Made by a program: the position numbers and the translations under genes. Below the pieces are notes generated by a model that had not been told where the DNA came from, made no database searches, and was given only the letters and a program-made list of their open reading frames with translations. From assembly GCF_038595005.1 (NCBI RefSeq), contig NZ_CP151997.1:310001-374000 (forward strand): a stretch of DNA of 64,000 nucleotides, given 5' to 3'. Positions 23,834 through 34,688 of the stretch are shown one piece after another (the first letter of the stretch is position 1; every line of letters starts with the position of its first letter). The stretch is from Chryseomicrobium sp. FSL W7-1435 (GTDB lineage Bacteria > Bacillota > Bacilli > Bacillales_A > Planococcaceae).

Positions 23834-24701
23834 TCGCTTGGCCCCCTCCTTTATGTTCAAACACGACCATTTTCTGATATGGGATCTCAATGTCATGCTC
23901 ATCTAGGAATGTTTTAATATCACGGCGTAGCAATCGACCGACTTTGAAATGATTCATCGGCAACGTCTCCGCAGCAATTCGCATCACGACATCAGAAGGT
24001 CCCAGTGCATTCACACCAAGTAAGTCAGGGCGCTTCACAAGCTCAGGATACTTTTCTTCAGCCCCGTCTAAGAACTCATTAATCAGACGTTCTACTTCAT
24101 CGACATTTGTCTCATAAGCAACAGACACATCTACCATAATTAAAGAGTTAAAGACAGAGTAATTGATTACCTCAGAAATGTTTCCGTTTGGAATGATATG
24201 AAGTTCGCCTGTATACGTTTTGATTTTAGTCGTACGCAGGCCAATCTCTTGTACGGTTCCGTTTGATTGATTGATCATCACTGTATCTCCTACAGCAAAC
24301 TGATCCTCAAAGATAATAAAGAAACCTGTGATGATATCTTTTACTAAACTCTGTGCTCCAAAACCAATTGCTAAGCCGGCAATCCCCGCCCCTGCTAATA
24401 GTCCAGCAACATTAATATTGATAGTCGATAACAGGGCCAGTACACCTGCAAAATAGACTATGTAGGTCAATCCGTTTTGTAATAGTTTGATTAACGTCGT
24501 CTGTCTACGCTCTGTATAGCCAAGTGGTGTTTTGGAACGCAATATCATCACACGTTCGATAGCGGACTTTCCTACTTTTACAACAACAGCCATCAGTACT
24601 AATATTAATATCATTTTCAACAAAGCCGTTCCGATGCTAATCCATAAGGCTTCATTCACAATAAATTCTACTGTTCGTTCCCATATTCTTTCGACATTCA
24701 T
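23820..24701 (-). CDS. MscS-family mechanosensitive channel
   Basis: 293 residues from the ATG after AAAGGAGG. Three membrane segments are followed by the pore-lining helix and the MscS domain (GLAIGFGAQSLVKDIITGFF, then FAVGDTVMINQSNGTVQEIG) and a C-terminal cytoplasmic domain. It releases solutes on osmotic downshock. The size is that of YkuT/MscS-type single-domain channels. Confidence 0.9.
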   Translation of the reverse strand: MNVERIWERTVEFIVNEALWISIGTALLKMILILVLMAVVVKVGKSAIERVMILRSKTPLGYTERRQTTLIKLLQNGLTYIVYFAGVLALLSTININVAGLLAGAGIAGLAIGFGAQSLVKDIITGFFIIFEDQFAVGDTVMINQSNGTVQEIGLRTTKIKTYTGELHIIPNGNISEVINYSVFNSLIMVDVSVAYETNVDEVERLINEFLDGAEEKYPELVKRPDLLGVNALGPSDVVMRIAAETLPMNHFKVGRLLRRDIKTFLDEHDIEIPYQKMVVFEHKGGGQANAAK

Positions 24702-24780
24702 AGAGAACCTCCTTTTTTCATGAATAAAATAGTGAGTTCTACATAAACTGATAGAACTACAGCTGAAAGGCGGACATTGA

Positions 24781-25380
24781 ATGATCCCTACTACGTATTC
24801 CATCCACTTTGAACAACCAGGTGCTATTTGGCAGCTCAGCACTGCGTTTTTAAACACGCTTCCTTTTGAAGATCCTAAACTTACCTTCATCTGTATAGGA
24901 ACCGATCGATCGACTGGTGATGCGCTTGGCCCCCTGACAGGCTCGTTCCTAGCTCTCTATAAGAGCTTTCCATTTCGTGTTGTGGGCTGCCTCGACCAAC
25001 CGGTTCATGCACTCAACTTGACCCAAACACTGGATGATTTGTATCACTACGATGCAGATGCACCCACTGTGGCTATTGATGCGTGTCTTGGCAATCGACG
25101 TGCCATCGGTGATATTCTACTTGAACTCGGCCCCCTTTGGCCAGGTAAAGCCGTTCAAAAAGCACTTCCGCCTGTTGGGAGCTATTCTATTAAAGGAATT
25201 GTTAATCATCTTCACGATGAAGGAATTGAGACTCTACAAACTACCCGCCTGCACATCACTCATGATATGGCTCGTGTAGTGGCCAATGCACTATTCCTTG
25301 CTTGGCATCGTCATTTAGCTAAAAAGCAAATGTCCATGTCACATACAATGCCACTACCAATAGACTTGGCAGCAAATTAG
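24781..25380 (+). CDS. yyaC: Spore protease YyaC (DUF1256)
   Basis: 199 residues. The DUF1256 motifs FICIGTDRSTGDALGPLTG and TVAIDACLGNR are clear. YyaC resembles the germination protease Gpr and is made in the mother cell or forespore. It is the only plus-strand gene in this arm besides the small membrane protein. Its last 62 bp overlap the 3' end of the DUF554 gene on the other strand. Confidence 0.92.
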   Translation: MIPTTYSIHFEQPGAIWQLSTAFLNTLPFEDPKLTFICIGTDRSTGDALGPLTGSFLALYKSFPFRVVGCLDQPVHALNLTQTLDDLYHYDADAPTVAIDACLGNRRAIGDILLELGPLWPGKAVQKALPPVGSYSIKGIVNHLHDEGIETLQTTRLHITHDMARVVANALFLAWHRHLAKKQMSMSHTMPLPIDLAAN

Positions 25381-26023
25381 CCACACGTACTTTGGTGATC
25401 CCAATTAGATTTAACCCGATTGCAAGAATCATGATACCTCCAGTAGCAGTCATCTCACTCAAGAATAGCGTTAATGCTTCATCAGGTACTAAGCGTGTAA
25501 TTTGAGTGGCAAACAACGCAATGCTTCCTTGGTAAAGTGCGACCGGAATGGCTGAGAGAATAACGCCTATGCCCAGTGTGGCAGAAAGCAAAATGGATGT
25601 AAAACCATCTATGATTCCTTTACTGATCAATAATTCATGGTCATTGCGAAGACCACTGTTGAGCGCACCTAATACACCCATAGCACCAATCACAAAAATT
25701 AACGTCGCTGTTACAAAACCTTGAGCAATGGTTCCCTCTTGGCCACCTTTGCTCATTTTCTTTTCTAGCCATTGTCCCAGTCGATTTAATTGCCTGTCTA
25801 GGTCCCACCACTCACCAAGTACTGCTCCAACCACTAAACTAATAATAACAATAATAAAATTAGTACTTTCAAAAGACATCTGAATGCCCATTACAGCTAC
25901 TGCCAATCCAATGGCATACATAATTGTTTCTTTCATGCGCTCAGGAATGCCTTTAAGGAGTCGTCCAGCAATAGCCCCTACGACAATTAACAAGGCATTA
26001 ATCAGCGTTCCCCACAACACCAT
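25319..26023 (-). CDS. DUF554-family membrane protein
   Basis: 234 residues with about seven membrane segments, matching DUF554 (YdfK/YqgA type): GTLINALLIVVGAIAGRLLK and GAVLGEWWDLDRQLNRLG. It is probably a transporter-like protein of unknown substrate. Convergent with yyaC and overlapping it at the 3' ends. Confidence 0.88.
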   Translation of the reverse strand: MVLWGTLINALLIVVGAIAGRLLKGIPERMKETIMYAIGLAVAVMGIQMSFESTNFIIVIISLVVGAVLGEWWDLDRQLNRLGQWLEKKMSKGGQEGTIAQGFVTATLIFVIGAMGVLGALNSGLRNDHELLISKGIIDGFTSILLSATLGIGVILSAIPVALYQGSIALFATQITRLVPDEALTLFLSEMTATGGIMILAIGLNLIGITKVRVANLLPSLLVVALYVTWTFAF

Positions 26024-26099
26024 TTTTCATCCCCACCTTACTTCTTCTAAATAGAATAAAAAACGAACCTATTCCCATGTTGTGGAAATAGGTCATTTT

Positions 26100-26945
26100 T
26101 TACTTCTCTAGTAATTCTAAAATACGTTCCAAATCATCTTTAGAGTAAAAGTCGATTTCAATCTTCCCTTTTTCTTGATCTTTAGAACGATTGATTTTAA
26201 CGCCGGTTCCGAAACGATCACGCAATTCAGATTCTTTCTCTACTGTGAAAATATCTTTTTTATCTTTTGCAATTGTTTCACGTGGAACATTTTCATTCAA
26301 GCGTTGTACTAGCGCCTCTAACTGGCGAACATTTAATTGCTCTTTCTTTGTTTTCTCTAATATAAGTGGGATGTTTTTCTTTTTCTTCAGTCCAAGCAAA
26401 GCTTTCCCATGCCCCATTGAAATGACGCCACTTGAAATCGCTTGTTTGGCTTCATCTGGTAATACAAGTAATCGAAGATGGTTGGCGATATGAGGTCGAC
26501 TTTTTCCAAGTCGGAATGCTAATTGTTCTTGCGTCAGGTCAAGAGTGTCCATCAGTTTCTGGTAAGCTTCCGCCTCTTCAATAGCTGTAAGATCTTCACG
26601 CTGCAAATTCTCCAGAATAGCAAGCTCCATCATTTCACGGTCGTCTAGATTACGTACAACTGCTGGAATTTCTGTAAGACCAGCTAGCTGTGAGGCACGG
26701 AAACGACGTTCCCCTACTACGATTTCAAACTTACTACCTTTTTTGCGAAGCATGATTGGCTGCAACACACCATGTTCTTTTATCGATGCACTCAATTCTT
26801 CCAGTGCTTGCTGATCAAAGATTTTTCGAGGTTGATACGGATTTGGTTTGATTACCTTTAATTCAACCTGCTCTACACGTTCTTGAGTGTTTTGATCTTC
26901 CCCTGGAAATAAGGCATTAATTCCTTTTCCTAACCCTTTAGCCAT
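26100..26945 (-). CDS. parB: Chromosome partitioning protein ParB (Spo0J)
   Basis: 281 residues. The N-terminal CTPase domain shows PNPYQPRKIFD and GERRFRASQLAG, the helix-turn-helix LTQEQLAFRLGKSRPHIANHL contacts parS, and a C-terminal dimer domain follows. It spreads from parS as a CTP clamp and loads SMC near oriC. The gene contains a parS site at 26274-26289. It overlaps parA by 8 bp. Confidence 0.97.
   Translation of the reverse strand: MAKGLGKGINALFPGEDQNTQERVEQVELKVIKPNPYQPRKIFDQQALEELSASIKEHGVLQPIMLRKKGSKFEIVVGERRFRASQLAGLTEIPAVVRNLDDREMMELAILENLQREDLTAIEEAEAYQKLMDTLDLTQEQLAFRLGKSRPHIANHLRLLVLPDEAKQAISSGVISMGHGKALLGLKKKKNIPLILEKTKKEQLNVRQLEALVQRLNENVPRETIAKDKKDIFTVEKESELRDRFGTGVKINRSKDQEKGKIEIDFYSKDDLERILELLEK
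26274..26289. promoter_or_regulatory. parS site inside parB
   Basis: TGTTTCACGTGGAACA, a perfect match to the bacterial parS palindrome consensus. Confidence 0.93.
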
Positions 26946-27699
26946 GTCTAATCACTTCCTTCGCAAGTTCCAGGTACACTTCGGCACCACGTGATTTTGG
27001 ATCATAAATAATAATTGGTTCCCCATGACTTGGTGCTTCTGAAAGGCGTACATTACGTGGAATGATCGTTTTGTACACTTTTTCTTGGAAATACTTTTTC
27101 ACTTCATCGATGACCTGCATACCAAGGTTTGTCCGAGCATCGAACATGGTCAGTAATACACCATCAATAGAAAGGTTCTTATTTAAATGTTTTTGCACAA
27201 GGCGAATTGTACTCAGTAGCTGGCTTAATCCTTCAAGTGCATAGAACTCACATTGAACAGGAATGATGATGGCATCTGAAGCCGTAAGGGAGTTGATAGT
27301 TAATAGGCCCAATGAAGGTGGACAGTCAATGATCACATAATCGTAAAAAGGACTGACTTCTTCTAATGAACGCTTCAATCGAACCTCTCGGGAAATGGTC
27401 GAGACGAGTTCAATTTCAGCACCTGCCAATGAAATTGTAGCGGGGACTATATGTAAATTCTCAACTTTTGTTTCTATAATAATGTCTTTTACAGGAACGT
27501 CATCTATCAGTACATCATAGATGCATTGATCAACTTCTCCTTTGTTTACGCCGACCCCACTTGAAGCATTCCCCTGAGGGTCAATGTCAACAAGCAGTAC
27601 CTTTTTCCCTAAATATGCAAGGCAGGCACTGAGGTTTACGGAGGTGGTTGTTTTACCCACTCCCCCTTTTTGATTGGCGATGGCGATGATTCTTCCCAC
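26938..27699 (-). CDS. parA: Chromosome partitioning ATPase ParA (Soj)
   Basis: 253 residues. The deviant Walker motif KGGVGKTTTSVNLSACLA is at 11-28, DIDPQGNASSG follows at 39-49 and DCPPSLGLLT is in the Walker B region. It acts with ParB in origin segregation and DnaA control. Part of a parA-parB operon, with noc upstream beyond a repeat-filled gap. Confidence 0.97.
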   Translation of the reverse strand: MGRIIAIANQKGGVGKTTTSVNLSACLAYLGKKVLLVDIDPQGNASSGVGVNKGEVDQCIYDVLIDDVPVKDIIIETKVENLHIVPATISLAGAEIELVSTISREVRLKRSLEEVSPFYDYVIIDCPPSLGLLTINSLTASDAIIIPVQCEFYALEGLSQLLSTIRLVQKHLNKNLSIDGVLLTMFDARTNLGMQVIDEVKKYFQEKVYKTIIPRNVRLSEAPSHGEPIIIYDPKSRGAEVYLELAKEVIRHG

Positions 27700-27779
27700 T
27701 CTTGCACCTTCTTTCTAAGCTCATATCTCTTATTCTATCAAATTTTTTGAATTTTAGTATTACATGTGCGTAACATTTC

Positions 27780-27945
27780 TAGAAAAGTGCAATAGGCTTG
27801 CTCAAAAATGTCGAGGAAATCGGGCGTGCCCATAGAGGCTCCCTTCGCCTCTATGGGTGCGACTGATTTTTGAGCGTATTTTTAGCCTGTGGAACTGGAC
27901 ACGTAGAAAAGTGCAATAGGCTTGCCCAAAAATGCCGAGGAAATC
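27780..27945. repeat. Hairpin repeat in the parA-noc gap
   Basis: CCCATAGAGGC (27829-27839) pairs perfectly with GCCTCTATGGG (27847-27857), flanked by GGGCGTG and TGCGACTGATTTT. A 42-nt direct repeat containing AGAAAAGTGCAATAGGCTTG lies on both sides (27780-27821 and 27904-27945). The hairpin core recurs at 35281, 35410 and 39010 in the opposite orientation. Nothing else is seen in 27700-27999. Confidence 0.8.
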
Positions 27946-27999
27946 AAAATCTATTCAAAAAAATGCACCTGTACCAAAATGTACAAATGCATGGAATGG

Positions 28000-28884
28000 T
28001 TATTTACGTTTAGGGATTTTAATGACTACCTGATAGTAGTCCTCCTGATCCTCTTCTTGTGTTTCAAATTCAATACCACTTTTGGAAATCATCGATAACG
28101 ATTGCTTCAACGTATTGAGCGCAATTCGAACATCACGGTTTACCATTTTTCGTCGTGGCTTTGGAGGCGTTTTTTTATCGCCCTCTTCAGCTTTCGCTTG
28201 AATCGCTGCAATACGCTCTTCTAGCTGCTTCACACTGAACTGTTCTCGAATAGCTTCTTGAAGCAATTCAAGTTGAAGTGCCTCATCTTTTACTTTCATT
28301 AATGCACGCGCGTGACGTTCGGATAGTTCCTTTGTCAAAATCGCATCCTGTACTTGCTTCGGCAATTTAAGAAGCCTAATTTTATTGGCAACTGTTGATT
28401 GGCCTTTCCCTAGTCTCTGGGCTAAGGCTTCTTGTGTCAATTCATGCAATTCAATTAACTGCTGATACGCGAGCGCTTCTTCAATAGCTGTCAATTCTTC
28501 ACGTTGTAGGTTCTCAATAAGCGCAACAGAAGCAGTCTCTTTATCTGATAAATTTCGAACGATTGCAGGAACTTCTGTCCACTCCAGCTTGCTCATCGCT
28601 CTATAGCGACGCTCGCCTGCAATGATCTCATACTGACCGGATTCGATTTCCCGAATTACGATTGGCTGGATAATACCATGCGTCCGAATCGTGCGGGCAA
28701 GCTCTTCAATCTTTGAATCATCAAAAACTGTACGAGGCTGATACTTGTTCGGAACAATGCTTCCGATAGGAATTTGAACGACTTCTTCGACAGCGGTTGC
28801 CGTTGTTGCTGCTGTTTCAGTTATGTTGTCTTTCTCTTTTCCTTTATCTGTACCGCCAAAGAGCCTGGAAAAAGGACTTTTCAT
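28000..28884 (-). CDS. noc: Nucleoid occlusion protein Noc
   Basis: 294 residues, a ParB paralogue with an N-terminal extension before [20 protein letters not shown] and [13 protein letters not shown], then the helix-turn-helix [20 protein letters not shown]. Noc binds its own sites and the membrane to stop FtsZ assembly over DNA. The place between parA and rsmG and the extension separate it from ParB. Confidence 0.93.
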   Translation of the reverse strand: MKSPFSRLFGGTDKGKEKDNITETAATTATAVEEVVQIPIGSIVPNKYQPRTVFDDSKIEELARTIRTHGIIQPIVIREIESGQYEIIAGERRYRAMSKLEWTEVPAIVRNLSDKETASVALIENLQREELTAIEEALAYQQLIELHELTQEALAQRLGKGQSTVANKIRLLKLPKQVQDAILTKELSERHARALMKVKDEALQLELLQEAIREQFSVKQLEERIAAIQAKAEEGDKKTPPKPRRKMVNRDVRIALNTLKQSLSMISKSGIEFETQEEDQEDYYQVVIKIPKRK

Positions 28885-28939
28885 CTAAACGTGCACCACC
28901 TTCTATTACTAATCTATCACAAATCACTTGAAGATTAAA

Positions 28940-28955
28940 TGTTTCACGTGGAACA
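28940..28955. promoter_or_regulatory. parS site between noc and rsmG
   Basis: TGTTTCACGTGGAACA, identical to the site in parB, in the 74-bp noc-rsmG gap. Confidence 0.93.
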
Positions 28956-28958
28956 TTT

Positions 28959-29675
28959 TTACTGAATAGGGCTTTTATTTGGTGTACCTGGCTTTCGAGG
29001 ATACTTCTTAGGTGTCGATTTTTTCTTAGAGAAAATATAAAGCTTGCGTTCACTATTTTCGACTGGTAATTGGAAAGAAAAATCTTCTACTAATTCTGCA
29101 CCTAAAACAGTCAATGCTTTCTTAGCATCTTTTAGTTCGTCTTCCGCAGATGCCGCTTTCATTGCCACAAAACGCCCTCCTACTTTCGCAAGTGGGATGC
29201 ATAGCTCTGAAAGGACAGAAAGACGAGCAACTGCACGTGCGGTTACTACATCAAAGGATTCTCGGTAAACAGGATTTTGTCCGAATTCTTCTGCTCGTGC
29301 ATGAACGAACTCGACATGTTCAAGCCCTAGTTGATCACTTAGATGTGTTAGGAATTGGATGCGTTTATTTAAAGAGTCGACGATGGTAACTCGCATTTCA
29401 GGGAAACAAATCTTCATTGGAAGGCTTGGGAAACCAGCCCCTGCTCCTACATCACAAATGCTTAGTGGCTTTGAAAAATCCACATAGAAGGCAGCTGTGA
29501 TCGAATCGTAAAAGTGTTTTAAATAGACTTCTTGTTGCTCGGTAATTGCCGTCAAATTCATCTTCTCATTCCATTCAACAAGCAGTTCAAAGTATGTCTT
29601 GAACTGCTTGATTTGATGGTCTGATAGCTGAATTCCTTTCTCGGCCAATGCTTCAATAAACTGTTGTTCGTTCAT
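28959..29675 (-). CDS. rsmG: 16S rRNA (guanine-N7) methyltransferase RsmG
   Basis: 238 residues from [17 protein letters not shown]. The SAM-binding site is [17 protein letters not shown] and the GidB signature [14 protein letters not shown] is present. It modifies G527 of 16S rRNA. It follows mnmG in the same direction. Confidence 0.96.
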   Translation of the reverse strand: MNEQQFIEALAEKGIQLSDHQIKQFKTYFELLVEWNEKMNLTAITEQQEVYLKHFYDSITAAFYVDFSKPLSICDVGAGAGFPSLPMKICFPEMRVTIVDSLNKRIQFLTHLSDQLGLEHVEFVHARAEEFGQNPVYRESFDVVTARAVARLSVLSELCIPLAKVGGRFVAMKAASAEDELKDAKKALTVLGAELVEDFSFQLPVENSERKLYIFSKKKSTPKKYPRKPGTPNKSPIQ

Positions 29676-29685
29676 GGAATTCTCC

Positions 29686-31575
29686 TTAGCTTGAGACTTT
29701 GGCGATACGTCCCTGTTCAATGTAAACAAGTAAAATTGAGATATCTGCTGGGTTAACACCAGATATGCGTGTTGCTTGCGCCAATGAAAGCGGCAAGACT
29801 TCTTTTAGCTTTTGACGTGCCTCAGTGGCAAGACCTGAAATGGCGTCATAATCAATGTTCTCAGGGATTTTTTTATTTTCCATTTTCTTAAGCTTGTCTA
29901 CTTGTAGTAATGACTTTTCAATATAGCCTTCGTACTTCACTTGAATTTCAATCTGCTCTTTTATGTCTTCTGACAACTCGAGGTCTGAAGGAACAAGCTG
30001 TGCCACTAAATCGTAGTTCATTTCTGTTCGCTTGAGTAAGTCTGAAGCTCGGATACCATCCTTCAGCTCACTTCCACTGACAGAACGAATCAGACTTTGT
30101 GTTTCTTCGTTTGGTTTAATAATGATGCCACGTAGACGCGCAAGCTCCGTCTCAATCGCATCTCTCTTCGCCATAAATCGCACATGACGCTCATCACTGA
30201 TTAATCCAATTTGATGCGCAAGATCTGTTAGACGCAAGTCTGCATTGTCATGACGAAGAAGCAAACGATACTCTGCACGAGATGTTAACAAGCGATAAGG
30301 TTCATTGGTTCCTTTAGTCACGAGATCATCGATTAGAACGCCGATATACGCGTCAGAGCGGCTAAGAACAACCTCTTCTTCGCCTTTTGCACGACGAGCT
30401 GCGTTAATACCCGCCATTAGCCCCTGACCAGCTGCTTCCTCATAACCAGAGGTCCCATTGATCTGACCAGCTGTATAAAGGTTTTTAATCTTCTTCGTTT
30501 CAAGAGTAGGCCATAATTGTGTCGGTACCATTGCATCGTATTCAATTGCATAACCAGCACGCATCATTTCAGCTTTTTCTAATCCTGGGATGCTTTCTAG
30601 TAAGCGACGTTGAACATGTTCCGGAAGGCTAGTTGATAAACCTTGCACGTATACTTCTTTCGTATTACGTCCTTCTGGCTCTAGGAAAATCTGGTGACGT
30701 GGTTTGTCGTTGAAGCGTACTATCTTATCTTCGATAGACGGGCAATAACGTGGGCCAGTGCCTTTGATCATGCCTGAATACATAGGCGAAAGATGCAAGT
30801 TCTCTTCAATGATTTGATGCGTTTTTTCACCTGTATAGGTCAACCAGCATGGAAGCTGATCCATAATAAATTCTGTCGTTTCGAAACTGAACGCACGTGG
30901 TACGTCGTCTCCTGGTTGAATCTCTGTTTTTGAGTAATCGATAGTGTTGGAGTTGACACGTGGTGGCGTACCCGTTTTAAATCGCACGAGGTCGAAGCCC
31001 AGCTCTCGCAAATTATCAGCAAGTTTAATGGATGGCTGTTGATTATTTGGACCAGAAGAATACTTAAGGTCTCCAATAATGATTTCACCGCGTAAGAAAG
31101 TACCTGTTGTAACGACTACAGTTTTGGCCTTGTAGATGGCTCCTACCTGCGTCAGCACACCTGTTACTTCTTCATTTTCTACGATTAAGCTTTCAACTAC
31201 TGCCTGATGGACAGACAAATTTGGTTGTTCCTCCATCAAACGTTTCATTTCTTGTTGATAAAGAACTTTATCAGCCTGTGCACGTAAAGCACGAACGGCT
31301 GGGCCTTTACCTGTATTGAGCATACGCATTTGGATATGGGTGCGGTCAATGACTTTGCCCATTGCACCGCCTAATGCGTCGATTTCCCGGACAACAATAC
31401 CTTTTGCTGGTCCTCCTACTGATGGATTACAAGGCATAAAGGCAATCATGTCTAGATTAATAGTTAGTGCGAGTGTTTTGGCACCCATATTGGCTGAAGC
31501 AAGTGCTGCTTCTACTCCGGCGTGCCCGGCACCGATGACAATTACATCATATGTGCCTGCTTCAAATGTTCGCAT
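29686..31575 (-). CDS. mnmG: tRNA uridine 5-carboxymethylaminomethyl enzyme MnmG (GidA)
   Basis: 629 residues from [20 protein letters not shown], the FAD-binding start. Other marks are [15 protein letters not shown] and a C-terminal helical domain. With MnmE it makes the wobble uridine modification in tRNA. The ATG follows GAGAGGAAGAG. Confidence 0.97.
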   Translation of the reverse strand: MRTFEAGTYDVIVIGAGHAGVEAALASANMGAKTLALTINLDMIAFMPCNPSVGGPAKGIVVREIDALGGAMGKVIDRTHIQMRMLNTGKGPAVRALRAQADKVLYQQEMKRLMEEQPNLSVHQAVVESLIVENEEVTGVLTQVGAIYKAKTVVVTTGTFLRGEIIIGDLKYSSGPNNQQPSIKLADNLRELGFDLVRFKTGTPPRVNSNTIDYSKTEIQPGDDVPRAFSFETTEFIMDQLPCWLTYTGEKTHQIIEENLHLSPMYSGMIKGTGPRYCPSIEDKIVRFNDKPRHQIFLEPEGRNTKEVYVQGLSTSLPEHVQRRLLESIPGLEKAEMMRAGYAIEYDAMVPTQLWPTLETKKIKNLYTAGQINGTSGYEEAAGQGLMAGINAARRAKGEEEVVLSRSDAYIGVLIDDLVTKGTNEPYRLLTSRAEYRLLLRHDNADLRLTDLAHQIGLISDERHVRFMAKRDAIETELARLRGIIIKPNEETQSLIRSVSGSELKDGIRASDLLKRTEMNYDLVAQLVPSDLELSEDIKEQIEIQVKYEGYIEKSLLQVDKLKKMENKKIPENIDYDAISGLATEARQKLKEVLPLSLAQATRISGVNPADISILLVYIEQGRIAKVSS

Positions 31576-31594
31576 AGTCTCTTCCTCTCTTTCA

Positions 31595-32980
31595 TTATTT
31601 CCCGAGGCAGAACTGAGCAAAGAGTTGATCGATGAGACTTTCTTCTACAGTATCCCCTACGATTTCTCCTAGTATTTCCCAAGTTCTTGTTACATCTATT
31701 TGGATCATATCCACTGGTACGCCCTCTTCTGCTGCGTCCAATGCATCTTGAATAGTATCTTTGGCTTGATGAAGAAGTGCTATATGACGCGCATTGGATA
31801 CATAGGTCATATCGCCACCCTGCATCCCACCTTCAAAGAACAATTTTGCAATCTCTTGCTCGAGTTCTTCAATGCCTTCGTCTTGTAGAATGGATGTCGT
31901 GACAATGCGACGATGACCGACTAGCTGCTCAAGTTTTTGATAATCAAGCGCTTGAGGTAGATCGGTTTTGTTGACGATTACAATCGTCTCCATGCCATGT
32001 GTCGCTTCCATTAAGCGCTCGTCCTCTTCAGACAGTGCTTCTGAGTGGTTCATGACTAATAAGATTAAATCAGCCTCTTTTAGCACTTGTCGAGAACGTT
32101 CTACTCCAATGCGCTCTACGATGTCTTCTGTCTCTCGAATACCCGCTGTATCCACAAGCTTTAGTGGCACTCCACGCACATTCACGTATTCCTCTATAAT
32201 ATCACGGGTGGTTCCCGCTATATCTGTGACAATTGCTTTATTTTCTTGAATCAGGCTGTTCAAAAGAGAGGATTTCCCTACGTTGGGACGCCCAACAATT
32301 ACGGTAGACAGTCCTTCACGCAGAATCTTCCCCTGCATGCTAGTCTCGAGTAACTTTTCAATCTCCTGCTTAACCCACGTTCCTTTTTCACGCATCAGTG
32401 GTATTGTCATCTCTTCTACATCGTCGTACTCTGGGTAGTCGATATTGACCTCCACTTGTGCAAGTGTTTCAAGGAGTGCTTGGCGCAGAGATTGGATCAA
32501 ACGTGACAGGCGGCCATCCATCTGACCTAGCGCTACGTTCATCGCTTTATCGGTTTTGGCACGAATTAAGTCCATAACAGCTTCCGCCTGGGAAAGGTCA
32601 ATACGTCCGTTCAAGAAGGCACGTTTTGTAAACTCTCCTGGCTCTGCCATACGCGCTCCTGAACGCAATACAAGCTGTAGCACTTGATTGACGGTGACAA
32701 GCCCTCCGTGGCAGTTGATTTCAATGACATCTTCACGTGTAAAGGTCTTAGGCCCTCTCATAAGAGATACCATGACCTCCTCGACAACGTCTTCTGTCTC
32801 TGGACGAACAAGATGGCCATAGTGAATCGTGTGACTGGCTTCTTGATGGAGCTTTTTATGGGAAGGAGAGCGGAACACATGATCAGCAATTGAAACAGCC
32901 TCTGGACCACTCAGGCGAACAATTGCGATCGCCCCTTCTCCAAGTGGTGTGGAAATCGCTGCAATTGTATCAAATTCCAT
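31595..32980 (-). CDS. mnmE: tRNA modification GTPase MnmE (TrmE/ThdF)
   Basis: 461 residues. N-terminal tetrahydrofolate-binding domain, G domain with [14 protein letters not shown] and [12 protein letters not shown], and the C-terminal FCLGK whose cysteine is the family hallmark. Partner of MnmG encoded 19 bp downstream. Confidence 0.97.
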   Translation of the reverse strand: MEFDTIAAISTPLGEGAIAIVRLSGPEAVSIADHVFRSPSHKKLHQEASHTIHYGHLVRPETEDVVEEVMVSLMRGPKTFTREDVIEINCHGGLVTVNQVLQLVLRSGARMAEPGEFTKRAFLNGRIDLSQAEAVMDLIRAKTDKAMNVALGQMDGRLSRLIQSLRQALLETLAQVEVNIDYPEYDDVEEMTIPLMREKGTWVKQEIEKLLETSMQGKILREGLSTVIVGRPNVGKSSLLNSLIQENKAIVTDIAGTTRDIIEEYVNVRGVPLKLVDTAGIRETEDIVERIGVERSRQVLKEADLILLVMNHSEALSEEDERLMEATHGMETIVIVNKTDLPQALDYQKLEQLVGHRRIVTTSILQDEGIEELEQEIAKLFFEGGMQGGDMTYVSNARHIALLHQAKDTIQDALDAAEEGVPVDMIQIDVTRTWEILGEIVGDTVEESLIDQLFAQFCLGK

Positions 32981-33004
32981 TTTTTTCTCTCCTCTATTGA
33001 ACAG

Positions 33005-33022
33005 TTATCCACGTGTGGATAA
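33005..33022. promoter_or_regulatory. Paired inverted DnaA boxes upstream of mnmE
   Basis: TTATCCACG and TGTGGATAA lie head to head as one 18-nt near-palindrome. They are 3 kb left of oriC and just before the mnmE start. Confidence 0.6.
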
Positions 33023-33104
33023 CCGATTTTTATTGAATTCACTAACACCTTACAATAGCATATTTTTGTGGAAAACTCTAGTTGCGGAACTGTGACAATC
33101 AGCC

Positions 33105-33133
33105 AAAAAAAAAGAACCCCGGTTAAGGGGCTC
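33105..33133 (-). terminator. Terminator of the rpmH-to-jag operon
   Basis: AACCCC and AGGGGCT pair across GGTTA; the minus strand then has nine Us. Confidence 0.8.
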
Positions 33134-33141
33134 GCTCTACA

Positions 33142-33924
33142 TTATTGAATAGGTTCAATGACTAAGTGACGGTAAGGATCTGCTCCTACTGAATACGTGT
33201 CGATGTCTACGTGAGTAGAGAGGGCATTGTGAATGATTTTGCGCTCGTAAGCGTTCATCGGTTCAAATTCTACCTTTTCACCTGAACGACGGGCTTTATC
33301 TGCCATCCGTTCTGCCAATTGCTCTAGAGAAACTTTTCGTTTTTCACGGTAGTTCTCGACATCGATTTTGACAATCATGAAGTTGCCAGAGTACTTGTTG
33401 GCGACTAATTGCACCAAGTTTTCAAGTGCATTCAACGTCTGCCCTCGTTTACCGATGAGCTGCGCGGCTTTTGCACTGTTCAATTGGAAGTGTACGTACT
33501 TTCCTTCGACTTCATGCGTCACATCCAGGTCTTCAATACCCATACCTTGTGCCACTTGCTTCATGTATTGAATGGACTCTTCAATCGCCTGGTCGTTGGA
33601 AGCGGGTTCAGCCTCAACTTTGAAAGCTTGTGACTGTTCAACCGCTGCCTCAACTGGCTGTTCACTGACGTCTTCCGCTACCGGAGACACGGTTTCTTCT
33701 ATAGAAGAGACCACTGGTTGTTCTGAAATTAGAGAGGATGGTGCTTCTACACCATCATTGACATTCACTATCACAACTGCAGGCTTCGCTCCTAGACCGA
33801 GAAAGCCTTTTTTACCTTCATCTAAAATCTTGATCGATGCTTGGTCACGACTAATTCCAAGCTCTTTTAACGCTTGTTGAATTGCCTGCTCACTGTTTGC
33901 TGCAGTTTGTGTAGTGGATCTCAT
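33142..33924 (-). CDS. jag: RNA-binding protein Jag (KhpB)
   Basis: 260 residues. The Jag_N domain contains KGFLGLGAKPA, an acidic Glu/Val/Ser-rich linker follows (about 65-110), then a KH domain with LIGKRGQTLNALENL and an R3H domain with NAYERKIIHNAL. It binds RNA with KhpA and affects cell wall growth and sporulation. Its start overlaps the yidC stop by 4 bp. Confidence 0.94.
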   Translation of the reverse strand: MRSTTQTAANSEQAIQQALKELGISRDQASIKILDEGKKGFLGLGAKPAVVIVNVNDGVEAPSSLISEQPVVSSIEETVSPVAEDVSEQPVEAAVEQSQAFKVEAEPASNDQAIEESIQYMKQVAQGMGIEDLDVTHEVEGKYVHFQLNSAKAAQLIGKRGQTLNALENLVQLVANKYSGNFMIVKIDVENYREKRKVSLEQLAERMADKARRSGEKVEFEPMNAYERKIIHNALSTHVDIDTYSVGADPYRHLVIEPIQ

Positions 33925-34688
33925 CTCTTATTCCCTCCCGTTTGAACTGGAACCGCCTGTGGTTTATTCCACGGCTTGTAGATTACTAAGTTTTGAATCA
34001 ATGAGATTATGTTTCCGATAACCCAGTAAAGTGTTAATGCGGATGGTAAGACTAAACCGAACCCGACAATCATAAATGGCATGATGTACATCATGATTTT
34101 CATTTGTGGGTTGTCCATTGCTGGACCTGTCATCAAGGTTACTAACTGGAAAATCCCTGCAAGAATCGCCAGGATGACACTTGGCTCTGCTAGTGGGAAT
34201 ATCAAGAAATCACCTAAGTTGATTTCCGGTGTTGCGTTCATTCGGCTGATTGCATGGTAGAAACCAATTAAAATTGGCATTTGGACTAGAACCGGCAAAC
34301 ACCCTGCTGCTGGATTCACGCCTTTTTCTTTAAACAACGCCATCATTTCAGCTTGATATTTCTGTTGAGTTTGCGCATCCTTTGAACTGTACTTTTCACG
34401 AAGCTTTTTCAGTTCTGGTTGCACTTCTTGCATTTTTTTCGAGCTCTTTGTTTGTTTAATCAGTAGTGGAAGGATCGCTAAACGGATAATCACCGTAACA
34501 GCAATAATTCCAAGACCATAAGTTCCAAATAGGTTTTTGAAGTATGTGATGGCTGAAACTAGTGGCCATACAATGTATTCGTTCCAAAAACCGGTAGTTT
34601 CATCGTAAATTGGGTCATTAAATTCTGTACACCCTGCTAGAAATAGAGCCGTCATTACTAGCAGCGTAAGGAGTAACTTCTTTTTCAC
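33921..34688 (-). CDS. yidC: Membrane insertase YidC/OxaA (SpoIIIJ-type lipoprotein)
   Basis: 255 residues. A lipoprotein signal ends at LFLAGC, and five membrane helices follow, with the conserved hydrophilic-groove arginine likely in [15 protein letters not shown]. It inserts and folds membrane proteins. It overlaps rnpA by 4 bp and jag by 4 bp. Confidence 0.96.
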   Translation of the reverse strand: MKKKLLLTLLVMTALFLAGCTEFNDPIYDETTGFWNEYIVWPLVSAITYFKNLFGTYGLGIIAVTVIIRLAILPLLIKQTKSSKKMQEVQPELKKLREKYSSKDAQTQQKYQAEMMALFKEKGVNPAAGCLPVLVQMPILIGFYHAISRMNATPEINLGDFLIFPLAEPSVILAILAGIFQLVTLMTGPAMDNPQMKIMMYIMPFMIVGFGLVLPSALTLYWVIGNIISLIQNLVIYKPWNKPQAVPVQTGGNKR

